Below, one piece after another: positions 11,415 through 23,500 of a DNA stretch of 64,000 bases. The position numbers and the translations under genes are program-made. Each line of letters opens with the position of its first letter. Position 1 is the stretch's first letter. Location: NCBI RefSeq assembly GCF_026151205.1, contig NC_087074.1, positions 7,357,726-7,421,725 of the forward strand, in the 5' to 3' direction. The DNA comes from Bolinopsis microptera (lineage: Eukaryota > Ctenophora > Tentaculata > Lobata > Bolinopsidae). The notes beneath the pieces are model-generated. The model did not search any database and had not been told where the DNA came from. It worked only from the letters and a program-made list of their open reading frames with translations.

Positions 11415-12637
11415 AGCGAGGTGCGTTATAGCGAGGTGCGTTATAGCGAGGTGCGTTATAGCGAGGTGCGTTATAGCGAGGTGCGTTATAGCGAGGTGCG
11501 TTATAGCGAGGTGCGTTATAGCGAGGTGCGTTATAGCGAGGTGCGTTATACTTATAGCGAGGTGCGTTATAGCGAGGTGCGTTATAGCGAGGTGCGTTAT
11601 AGCGAGGTGCGTTATAGCGAGGTGCGTTATAGCGAGGTGCGTTATAGCGAGGTGCGTTATAGCGAGGTGCGTTATAGCGAGGTGCGTTATAGCGAGGTGC
11701 GTTATAGCGAGGTGCGTTATAGCGAGGTGCGTTATAGCGAGGTGCGTTATAGCGAGGTGCGTTATAGCGAGGTGCGTTATAGCGAGGTGCGTTATAGCGA
11801 GGTGCGTTATAGCGAGGTGCGTTATAGCGAGGTGCGTTATAACGAGGTGCGTTATAGCGAGGTGCGTTGTAGCGAGGTGCGTTGTAGCGAGGTGCGGTTG
11901 TAGCGAGGTGCGTTGTAGCGAGGTGCGTTGTAGCGAGGTGCGTTGTAGCGAGGTGCGTTGTAGCGAGGTGCGTTGTAGCGAGGTGCGTTGTAGCGAGGTG
12001 CGTTGTAGCGAGGTGCGTTGTAGCGAGGTGCGTTATAGCGAGGTGCGTTATAGCGAGGTGCGTTATAGCGAGGTGCGTTTTAGCGAGGTGCGTTATAGCG
12101 AGGTGCGTTATAGCGAGGTGCGTTATAGCGAGGTGCGTTATAGCGAGGTGCGTTTTAGCGAGGTGCGTTATAGCGAGGTGCGTTATAGCGAGGTGCGTTA
12201 TAGCGAGGTGCGTTATAGCGAGGTGCGTTATAGCGAGGTGCGTTATAGCGAGGTGCGTTATAGCGAGGTGCGTTTTAGCGAGGTGCGTTATAGCGAGGTG
12301 CGTTATAGCGAGGTGCGTTATAGCGAGGTGCGTTATAGCGAGGTGCGTTATAGCGAGGTGCGTTATAGCGAGGTGCGTTATAGCGAGGTGCGTTATAGCG
12401 AGGTGCGTTATAGCGAGGTGCGTTATAGCGAGGTGCGTTATAGCGAGGTGCGTTATAGCGAGGTGCGTTATAGCGAGGTGCGTTATAGCGAGGTGCGTTA
12501 TAGCGAGGTGCGTTATAGCGAGGTGCGTTATAGCGAGGTGCGTTATAGCGAGGTGCGTTATAGCGTAATAGCGAGGTGCGTTATAGCGAGGTGCGTTATA
12601 GCGAGGTGCGTTATAGCGAGGTGCGTTATAGCGAGGT
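11415..12637 (+). repeat. 15-bp minisatellite, about 80 copies of AGCGAGGTGCGTTAT
   Basis: A near-perfect head-to-tail array of a 15-bp unit. Variants are clustered: most units have gttata, a block at about 11866-12020 has gttgta, and scattered units have gtttta. Interruptions are a 6-bp insertion near 11550, a single-base insertion near 11897 and a small irregularity near 12566. Because 15 is divisible by 3 the array is open in frame (Tyr-Ser-Glu-Val-Arg repeats), but no splice context, start context or flanking coding sequence supports translation. Confidence 0.95.
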
Positions 12638-12769
12638 CTGGGTTATAAAATGTCAAGTGTCCATAACCTCAAAGCTAACCACATCAGAGGCGGCTCGTGG
12701 GAGCTGGTTGGCAGTTGTGTCGGGTGTCCAATCGACGGACTCAGGGTGCTTGGAGCAGTCGGGTCACAT

Positions 12770-13000
12770 AACCCTTAATAAACCCTAACCCGTGCCAAAA
12801 ACAATCGAATTCGTGTTTTACTAGCCTGTCACGTGACCAAACCATGACCATTTTTTTTGCTCATAACTCCTCAGGGAAGTGTTTTAACCCTTAATAAACC
12901 CTAACCCGTGCCAAAAACAATCGAATTCGTGTTTTACTAGCCTGTCACGTGACCAAACCATGACCATTTTTTTGCTCATAACTCCTCAGGGAAGTGTTTT
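12770..13000. repeat. Two tandem copies of a ~115-bp unit
   Basis: Units start aacccttaataaaccctaac at 12770 and 12886. They are identical apart from one base in a poly-T tract, so the duplication is very recent. Confidence 0.9.
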
Positions 13001-13970
13001 AACCCTATGTCATTAGGTATGTTTCAGAATCAGCATCGAAAGTTAAATACATTGGATGATGCTACTTATTGTAAAAATCTTAAAAATCCTTGGCGAGTGA
13101 TCTAATGGCTCCGATTTTACAATTCCGAGAGCAAATCTTGAGCCACAAAGAATCTACTTTCACAACGGTAGTTAAGGATCATTTAGCTGAGAGCACAAGG
13201 TCATTAGATGCGGTAAAAGGCAGCTTTTCCTGTCCAGGGGAAAACAATGAAAGAAATAGTCCAAATGTCATAGCTGAAAGTAAGTGAGAGAGATTGCAAT
13301 ACAGGTAGCTGCATCAGCTGAGCGAGCTCAAGCAGTTAGAGTGAACAATATACAAGTATTTAGGGGACAACATGGTGGTTATTTCTATTTTCTAGACCAG
13401 AGCGGCATGGTAGCTGAGCTAAACGGTATGGTGGTGATTGTCACGTGGTGTCGAGCGTGAAAACTGAACACGTGACCAAAAATTCTGCCTCACGGTTGGT
13501 CAGGCAAAACCAGCTCGACATCTGGTTGGTCCAGCAATCAGCTCGTTCAAGAGCACACGTCGTTCAGCTAATACCCTCGGTTTTTCACGTACAAACAGGA
13601 TTTGCTGTCTCTCTCTCTCTCTTCTTTTCTTTTCCCAGTTATATGCTTGTAGTTTCCTTTTATCTATAACGCATGAACTTGTTAGCGGTTTTGTTAAATA
13701 TCAATATTGCTTTATGATTTCTTCCCCGCGATGCAACTGTGTACAATTTAGGATAACAGCATGAGCGGGCATGTATCGTAGCGAACATATTTACAGTAAA
13801 CTATTTCATATTTTACAACTCAGAGCGTTGTTAGTGTCAGTCTTGTTCTATTTATCACACTAGGCCCCCCTCTATCTATCGAAATACGTTTCAGGGTGCA
13901 TTCTATTTTGAGGCACTGCCATTTTATTTATCAATAAGATAATTTATCTTATCAACAAGTTAAGAGAATA
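13001..13970. other. Upstream region of the tandem-exon gene
   Basis: No gene recognised. A short open frame at 13090-13287 has no known domain. A CT-rich run lies near 13606-13624. It should contain the promoter of the gene starting near 13971 if that ATG is real, but no core element is convincing. Confidence 0.4.
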
Positions 13971-14021
13971 ATGAGGATATCCCAAATCTTACTGATACCC
14001 CTTCTCATCATCGGAACGGAG
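13971..14021 (+). CDS. Putative signal-peptide first exon of the tandem-exon gene
   Basis: ATG at 13971 opens MRISQILLIPLLIIGTEG, a typical signal peptide (basic start, Leu/Ile core, small residues at the end). It is on the same strand and 380 bp before the first repeated exon. A 19-base G run follows directly and no clear GT donor is visible, so the 3' boundary is uncertain. The donor may have been altered by the G run and the adjoining transposon fragment. Confidence 0.45.
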
Positions 14022-14039
14022 GGGGGGGGGGGGGGGGGG

Positions 14040-14062
14040 CAACAGGCGACGTTACGCCAATG
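14040..14062 (+). mobile_element. 3' end fragment of a hAT-like MITE at the left array boundary
   Basis: CAACAGGCGACGTTACGCC followed by AATG matches the 3' end of the MITE at 31939-32184 (CAACAGGCAACGTCACGCC then ACTG). It abuts GACCGAAG, the first 8 bases of array sequence. The same octamer lies just before the 5' end of the full MITE on the right. Confidence 0.6.
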
Positions 14063-14401
14063 GACCGAAGGGGTTCATCCTGAATTTATGTTAATCTTAG
14101 AAACGCAATAATGTGTGCGAATAAACATAGATTGAAATACTGATGTCAGCAAGCAAAGTTTAGTATTTGTATATTTGGTATTACTATATACGTTTATGAG
14201 GTCCCATCACAGATGATCGAAAGGAATTCCTGTGAATGAAATGCAACTATTGTATGTGAACACCACCCGCACACACTTTGACGCTTATCCAATATTCAAA
14301 TAAAAGCGAACCATCCCTAAAAGGGTACTTCCAATCTTAAGCTGCTTGCCTGCGGCTGAAACTTGCAACTAATACTTGACTAAACTCGACTATACTTGCA
14401 G

Positions 14402-14573
14402 AAGATTGTGTTGCGGGCCAGTTAGTTAGTATCTGGGTCAGTCAACTGGCTGTGCAGCCTGTCCGGCAGATGAATGGAGTGCTGCAGCAAACACAGCTGA
14501 TACCTGCACTGCCTGTCCAGCTGGCAAAGGGGTAGCCTCTGAGCAGGAACACAACAAAGTGATTGCACATGGA
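14402..14573 (+). pseudogene. Array exon 1, frameshifted (172 nt)
   Basis: Contains an extra TTAGTTAG (8 bases) after GCGGGCCAG and lacks one G in the GCCTCTGGAGCAGG block, net +7. Splice sites remain intact. If included it breaks the frame of all later copies, so it must be skipped, be a relic, or be misassembled. Confidence 0.8.
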
Positions 14574-17500
14574 GTAAGTTGTTGTTTCCTAAAAATTGGA
14601 GGGACCGAAGGGGTTCATCCTGAAATTTATGTTAATCTTAGAAATGCAATAATGTGTGCGAATAAACATAGACTGAAATACTGACGTCAACAAGCAAAGT
14701 TTAGTATTTGTACAATAATTGGTATTACTATACGTTTATGAGGTCCCATCACAGATGCTCGAAAGGAATTCCTGTGAATGAAATGCAACTATTGTATGTG
14801 AACACCACCCGCACACACTTTGACACTTATCCAATATTCAAATAAAAGCGAACCATCCCTAAAAGGGTACTTCGAATCTTAAGCTGCTTGCCTGCGGCTG
14901 AAACTTGCAACTAATACTTGACTAAACTCGACTATACTTGCAGAAGATTGTGTTGCGGGCCAGTATCTGGATCAGTCAACTGGCTGTGCAGCCTGTCCGG
15001 CAGATGAATGGAGTGCTGCAGCAAACACAGCTGATACCTGCACTGCCTGTCCAGCTGGCAAAGGGGTAGCCTCTGGAGCAGGAACACAACAAAGTGACTG
15101 CACATGGAGTAAGTTGTTGTTTCCTAAAAATTGGAGGGACCGAAGGGGTTCATCCTGAAATTTATGTTAATCTTAGAAATGCAATAATGTGTGCGAATAA
15201 ACATAGACTGAAATACTGACGTCAACAAGCAAAGTTTAGTATTTGTACAATAATTGGTATTACTATACGTTTATGAGGTCCCATCACAGATGCTCGAAAG
15301 GAATTCCTGTGAATGAAATGCAACTATTGTATGTGAACACCACCCGCACACACTTTGACACTTATCCAATATTCAAATAAAAGCGAACCATCCCTAAAAG
15401 GGTACTTCGAATCTTAAACTGCTTGCCAGCGGCTGAAACTTGCAGTTCTATAAATACTTGACTAAACTCGACTATACTTGCAGAAGATTGTGTTGCGGGC
15501 CAGTATCTGGATCAGTCAAGTGGCTGTCAAGCCTGTCCGGCAGATCAATGGAGTTTAGCAGCAAACGCAGCTTCTACCTGCACGGCATGTCCAGCTGACA
15601 AAGAGGTAGCCTCTGGATCAGGAACACAAGAAAGTGACTGCACATGGAGTAAGTTGTTGTTTCCTAAAAATTGGAGGGACCGAAGGGGTTCATCCTGAAA
15701 TTTATGTTAATCTTAGAATGCAATAATGTGTGCGAATAAACATAGACTGAAATACTGACGTCAACAAGCAAAGTTTAGTATTTGTACAATAATTGGTATT
15801 ACTATACGTTTATGAGGTCCCATCACAGATGCTCGAAAGGAATTCCTGTGAATGAAATGCAACTATTGTATGTGAACACCACCCGCACACACTTTGACAC
15901 TTATCCAATATTCAAATAAAAGCGAACCATCCCTAAAAGGGTACTTCGAATCTTAAGCTGCTTGCCAGCGGCTGAAACTTGCAACTAATACTTGACTAAA
16001 CTCGACTATACTTGCAGAAGATTGTGTTGCGGGCCAGTATCTGGATCAGTCAACTGGCTGTGCAGCCTGTCCGGCAGATGAATGGAGTGCTGCAGCAAAC
16101 ACAGCTTCTACCTGCACTGCATGTCCAGCTGACAAAGAGGTAGCCTCTGGAGCAGGAACACAAGAAAGTGACTGCACATGGAGTAAGTTGTTGTTTCCTA
16201 AAAATTGGAGGGACCGAAGGGGTTCATCCTGAAATTTATGTTAATCTTAGAAATGCAATAATGTGTGCGAATAAACATAGACTGAAATACTGACGTCAAC
16301 AAGCAAAGTTTAGTATTTGTACAATAATTGGTATTACTATACGTTTATGAGGTCCCATCACAGATGCTCGAAAGGAATTCCTGTGAATGAAATGCAACTA
16401 TTGTATGTGAACACCACCCGCACACACTTTGACACTTATCCAATATTCAAATAAAAGCGAACCATCCCTAAAAGGGTACTTCGAATCTTAAGCTGCTTGC
16501 CTGCGGCTGAAACTTGCAACTAATACTTGACTAAACTCGACTATACTTGCAGAAGATTGTGTTGCGGGCCAGGCTCTGGATCAGACAACTGGCTGTGGAC
16601 CCTGTCCGGTAGATCAATGGAGTGACGCAGCAAACACAGCTTCTACCTGCACGGCATGTCCTGCTGGCAAAGGGGTAGACACTGGAGCAGGATCACAAGA
16701 AAGTGACTGCACATGGAGTAAGTTGTTGTTTCCTAAAAATTGGAGGGACCGAAGGGGTTCATCCTGAAATTTATGTTAATCTTAGAAATGCAATAATGTG
16801 TGCGAATAAACATAGACTGAAATACTGACGTCAACAAGCAAAGTTTAGTATTTGTACAATAATTGGTATTACTATACGTTTATGAGGTCCCATCACAGAT
16901 GCTCGAAAGGAATTCCTGTGAATGAAATGCAACTATTGTATGTGAACACCACCCGCACACACTTTGACACTTATCCAATATTCAAATAAAAGCGAACCAT
17001 CCCTAAAAGGGTACTTCGAATCTTAAGCTGCTTGCCAGCGGCTGAAACTTGCAGTCTAATACTTGACTAAACTCGACTATACTTGCAGAAGATTGTGTTG
17101 CGGGCCAGTATCTGGATCAGTCAACTGGCTGTCAAGCCTGTCCGGCAGATCAATGGAGTGCTGCAGCAAACGCAGCTTCTACCTGCACGGCATGTCCAGC
17201 TGACAAAGAGGTAGCCTCTGGAGCAGGAACACAAGAAAGTGACTGCACATGGAGTAAGTTGTTGTTTCCTAAAAATTGGAGGGACCGAAGGGGTTCATCC
17301 TGAAATTTATGTTAATCTTAGAAATGCAATAATGTGTGCGAATAAACATAGACTGAAATACTGACGTCAACAAGCAAAGTTTAGTATTTGTACAATAATT
17401 GGTATTACTATACGTTTATGAGGTCCCATCACAGATGCTCGAAAGGAATTCCTGTGAATGAAATGCAACTATTGTATGTGAACACCACCCGCACACACTT

Positions 17501-20500
17501 TGACACTTATCCAATATTCAAATAAAAGCGAACCATCCCTAAAAGGGTACTTCGAATCTTAAGCTGCTTGCCAGCGGCTGAAACTTGCAGTCTAATACTT
17601 GACTAAACTCGACTATACTTGCAGAAGATTGTGTTGCGGGCCAGTATCTGGATCAGTCAACTGGCTGTGCAAGCCTGTCCGGCAGATCAATGGAGTGCTG
17701 CAGCAAACGCAGCTTCTACCTGCACTGCATGTCCAGCTGACAAAGAGGTAGCCTCTGGAGCAGGAACACAAGAAAGTGACTGCACATGGAGTAAGTTGTT
17801 GTTTCCTAAAAATTGGAGGGACCGAAGGGGTTCATCCTGAAATTTATGTTAATCTTAGAAATGCAATAATGTGTGCGAATAAACATAGACTGAAATACTG
17901 ACGTCAACAAGCAAAGTTTAGTATTTGTACAATAATTGGTATTACTATACGTTTATGAGGTCCCATCACAGATGCTCGAAAGGAATTCCTGTGAATGAAA
18001 TGCAACTATTGTATGTGAACACCACCCGCACACACTTTGACACTTATCCAATATTCAAATAAAAGCGAACCATCCCTAAAAGGGTACTTCGAATCTTAAG
18101 CTGCTTGCCAGCGGCTGAAACTTGCAGTCTAATACTTGACTAAACTCGACTATACTTGCAGAAGATTGTGTTGCGGGCCAGTATCTGGATCAGTCAAGTG
18201 GCTGTCAAGCCTGTCCGGCAGATCAATGGAGTTCTGCAGCAAACGCAGCTTCTACCTGCACGGCATGTCCAGCTGACAAAGAGGTAGCCTCTGGAGCAGG
18301 AACACAAGAAAGTGACTGCACATGGAGTAAGTTGTTGTTTCCTAAAAATTGGAGGGACCGAAGGGGTTCATCCTGAAATTTATGTTAATCTTAGAAATGC
18401 AATAATGTGTGCGAATAAACATAGACTGAAATACTGACGTCAACAAGCAAAGTTTAGTATTTGTACAATAATTGGTATTACTATACGTTTATGAGGTCCC
18501 ATCACAGATGCTCGAAAGGAATTCCTGTGAATGAAATGCAACTATTGTATGTGAACACCACCCGCACACACTTTGACACTTATCCAATATTCAAATAAAA
18601 GCGAACCATCCCTAAAAGGGTACTTCGAATCTTAAGCTGCTTGCCAGCGGCTGAAACTTGCAGTCTATAATACTTGACTAAACTCGACTATACTTGCAGA
18701 AGATTGTGTTGCGGGCCAGTATCTGGATCAGTCAAGTGGCTGTCAAGCCTGTCCGGCAGATCAATGGAGTTTAGCAGCAAACGCAGCTTCTACCTGCACG
18801 GCATGTCCAGCTGACAAAGAGGTAGCCTCTGGATCAGGAACACAAGAAAGTGACTGCACATGGAGTAAGTTGTTGTTTCCTAAAAATTGGAGGGACCGAA
18901 GGGGTTCATCCTGAAATTTATGTTAATCTTAGAAATGCAATAATGTGTGCGAATAAACATAGACTGAAATACTGACGTCAACAAGCAAAGTTTAGTATTT
19001 GTACAATAATTGGTATTACTATACGTTTATGAGGTCCCATCACAGATGCTCGAAAGGAATTCCTGTGAATGAAATGCAACTATTGTATGTGAACACCACC
19101 CGCACACACTTTGACACTTATCCAATATTCAAATAAAAGCGAACCATCCCTAAAAGGGTACTTCGAATCTTAAGCTGCTTGCCAGCGGCTGAAACTTGCA
19201 GTTCTATAATACTTGACTAAACTCGACTATACTTGCAGAAGATTGTGTTGCGGGCCAGTATCTGGATCAGTCAAGTGGCTGTCAAGCCTGTCCGGCAGAT
19301 CAATGGAGTTTAGCAGCAAACGCAGCTTCTACCTGCACGGCATGTCCAGCTGACAAAGAGGTAGCCTCTGGATCAGGAACACAAGAAAGTGACTGCACAT
19401 GGAGTAAGTTGTTGTTTCCTAAAAATTGGAGGGACCGAAGGGGTTCATCCTGAAATTTATGTTAATCTTAGAAATGCAATAATGTGTGCGAATAAACATA
19501 GACTGAAATACTGACGTCAACAAGCAAAGTTTAGTATTTGTACAATAATTGGTATTACTATACGTTTATGAGGTCCCATCACAGATGCTCGAAAGGAATT
19601 CCTGTGAATGAAATGCAACTATTGTATGTGAACACCACCCGCACACACTTTGACACTTATCCAATATTCAAATAAAAGCGAACCATCCCTAAAAGGGTAC
19701 TTCGAATCTTAAACTGCTTGCCAGCGGCTGAAACTTGCAGTTCTATAATACTTGACTAAACTCGACTATACTTGCAGAAGATTGTGTTGCGGGCCAGTAT
19801 CTGGATCAGTCAAGTGGCTGTCAAGCCTGTCCGGCAGATCAATGGAGTTTAGCAGCAAACGCAGCTTCTACCTGCACGGCATGTCCAGCTGACAAAGAGG
19901 TAGCCTCTGGATCAGGAACACAAGAAAGTGACTGCACATGGAGTAAGTTGTTGTTTCCTAAAAATTGGAGGGACCGAAGGGGTTCATCCTGAAATTTATG
20001 TTAATCTTAGAAATGCAATAATGTGTGCGAATAAACATAGACTGAAATACTGACGTCAACAAGCAAAGTTTAGTATTTGTACAATAATTGGTATTACTAT
20101 ACGTTTATGAGGTCCCATCACAGATGCTCGAAAGGAATTCCTGTGAATGAAATGCAACTATTGTATGTGAACACCACCCGCACACACTTTGACACTTATC
20201 CAATATTCAAATAAAAGCGAACCATCCCTAAAAGGGTACTTCGAATCTTAAGCTGCTTGCCAGCGGCTGAAACTTGCAGTTCTATAATACTTGACTAAAC
20301 TCGACTATACTTGCAGAAGATTGTGTTGCGGGCCAGTATCTGGATCAGTCAAGTGGCTGTCAAGCCTGTCCGGCAGATCAATGGAGTTTAGCAGCAAACG
20401 CAGCTTCTACCTGCACGGCATGTCCAGCTGACAAAGAGGTAGCCTCTGGATCAGGAACACAAGAAAGTGACTGCACATGGAGTAAGTTGTTGTTTCCTAA

Positions 20501-23500
20501 AAATTGGAGGGACCGAAGGGGTTCATCCTGAAATTTATGTTAATCTTAGAAATGCAATAATGTGTGCGAATAAACATAGACTGAAATACTGACGTCAACA
20601 AGCAAAGTTTAGTATTTGTACAATAATTGGTATTACTATACGTTTATGAGGTCCCATCACAGATGCTCGAAAGGAATTCCTGTGAATGAAATGCAACTAT
20701 TGTATGTGAACACCACCCGCACACACTTTGACACTTATCCAATATTCAAATAAAAGCGAACCATCCCTAAAAGGGTACTTCGAATCTTAAGCTGCTTGCC
20801 AGCGGCTGAAACTTGCAGTCTATAATACTTGACTAAACTCGACTATACTTGCAGAAGATTGTGTTGCGGGCCAGTATCTGGATCAGTCAACTGGCTGTGA
20901 ACCCTGTCCGGCAGATCAATGGAGTGTAGCAGCAAACGCAGCTTCTACCTGCACGGCATGTCCAGCTGACAAAGAGGTAGCCTCTGGAGCAGGAACACAA
21001 GAAAGTGACTGCACATGGAGTAAGTTGTTGTTTCCTAAAAATTGGAGGGACCGAAGGGGTTCATCCTGAAATTTATGTTAATCTTAGAAATGCAATAATG
21101 TGTGCGAATAAACATAGACTGAAATACTGACGTCAACAAGCAAAGTTTAGTATTTGTACAATAATTGGTATTACTATACGTTTATGAGGTCCCATCACAG
21201 ATGCTCGAAAGGAATTCCTGTGAATGAAATGCAACTATTGTATGTGAACACCACCCGCACACACTTTGACACTTATCCAATATTCAAATAAAAGCGAACC
21301 ATCCCTAAAAGGGTACTTCGAATCTTAAGCTGCTTGCCAGCGGCTGAAACTTGCAGTCTATAATACTTGACTAAACTCGACTATACTTGCAGAAGATTGT
21401 GTTGCGGGCCAGTATCTGGATCAGTCAAGTGGCTGTCAAGCCTGTCCGGCAGATCAATGGAGTTTAGCAGCAAACGCAGCTTCTACCTGCACGGCATGTC
21501 CAGCTGACAAAGAGGTAGCCTCTGGATCAGGAACACAAGAAAGTGACTGCACATGGAGTAAGTTGTTGTTTCCTAAAAATTGGAGGGACCGAAGGGGTTC
21601 ATCCTGAAATTTATGTTAATCTTAGAAATGCAATAATGTGTGCGAATAAACATAGACTGAAATACTGACGTCAACAAGCAAAGTTTAGTATTTGTACAAT
21701 AATTGGTATTACTATACGTTTATGAGGTCCCATCACAGATGCTCGAAAGGAATTCCTGTGAATGAAATGCAACTATTGTATGTGAACACCACCCGCACAC
21801 ACTTTGACACTTATCCAATATTCAAATAAAAGCGAACCATCCCTAAAAGGGTACTTCGAATCTTAAGCTGCTTGCCAGCGGCTGAAACTTGCAACTAATA
21901 CTTGACTAAACTCGACTATACTTGCAGAAGATTGTGTTGCGGGCCAGTATCTGGATCAGTCAACTGGCTGTGCAGCCTGTCCGGCAGATCAATGGAGTGC
22001 TGCAGCAAACTCAGCTTCTACCTGCACTGCATGTCCAGCTGACAAAGAGGTAGCCTCTGGAGCAGGAACACAAGAAAGTGACTGCACATGGAGTAAGTTG
22101 TTGTTTCCTAAAAATTGGAGGGACCGAAGGGGTTCATCCTGAAATTTATGTTAATCTTAGAAATGCAATAATGTGTGCGAATAAACATAGACTGAAATAC
22201 TGACGTCAACAAGCAAAGTTTAGTATTTGTACAATAATTGGTATTACTATACGTTTATGAGGTCCCATCACAGATGCTCGAAAGGAATTCCTGTGAATGA
22301 AATGCAACTATTGTATGTGAACACCACCCGCACACACTTTGACACTTATCCAATATTCAAATAAAAGCGAACCATCCCTAAAAGGGTACTTCGAATCTTA
22401 AGCTGCTTGCCAGCGGCTGAAACTTGCAGTTCTATAATACTTGACTAAACTCGACTATACTTGCAGAAGATTGTGTTGCGGGCCAGTATCTGGATCAGTC
22501 AAGTGGCTGTCAAGCCTGTCCGGCAGATCAATGGAGTTTAGCAGCAAACGCAGCTTCTACCTGCACGGCATGTCCAGCTGACAAAGAGGTAGCCTCTGGA
22601 TCAGGAACACAAGAAAGTGACTGCACATGGAGTAAGTTGTTGTTTCCTAAAAATTGGAGGGACCGAAGGGGTTCATCCTGAAATTTATGTTAATCTTAGA
22701 AATGCAATAATGTGTGCGAATAAACATAGACTGAAATACTGACGTCAACAAGCAAAGTTTAGTATTTGTACAATAATTGGTATTACTATACGTTTATGAG
22801 GTCCCATCACAGATGCTCGAAAGGAATTCCTGTGAATGAAATGCAACTATTGTATGTGAACACCACCCGCACACACTTTGACACTTATCCAATATTCAAA
22901 TAAAAGCGAACCATCCCTAAAAGGGTACTTCGAATCTTAAGCTGCTTGCCAGCGGCTGAAACTTGCAGTCTATAATACTTGACTAAACTCGACTATACTT
23001 GCAGAAGATTGTGTTGCGGGCCAGTATCTGGATCAGTCAAGTGGCTGTGCAAGCCTGTCCGGCAGATCAATGGAGTGCTAGCAGCAAACGCAGCTTCTAC
23101 CTGCACGGCATGTCCAGCTGACAAAGAGGTAGCCTCTGGAGCAGGAACACAAGAAAGTGACTGCACATGGAGTAAGTTGTTGTTTCCTAAAAATTGGAGG
23201 GACCGAAGGGGTTCATCCTGAAATTTATGTTAATCTTAGAAATGCAATAATGTGTGCGAATAAACATAGACTGAAATACTGACGTCAACAAGCAAAGTTT
23301 AGTATTTGTACAATAATTGGTATTACTATACGTTTATGAGGTCCCATCACAGATGCTCGAAAGGAATTCCTGTGAATGAAATGCAACTATTGTATGTGAA
23401 CACCACCCGCACACACTTTGACACTTATCCAATATTCAAATAAAAGCGAACCATCCCTAAAAGGGTACTTCGAATCTTAAGCTGCTTGCCAGCGGCTGAA

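Noticed and set aside
11421-12648. Long open frames of YSEVR repeats
   Set aside because: They arise because the 15-bp minisatellite unit is a multiple of three; broken by indels, no start or splice context and no flanking coding sequence.
12770-12800. Telomere-like aaccctaaccc motif
   Set aside because: Only a couple of imperfect units within a 115-bp tandem duplication; not a telomeric tract.
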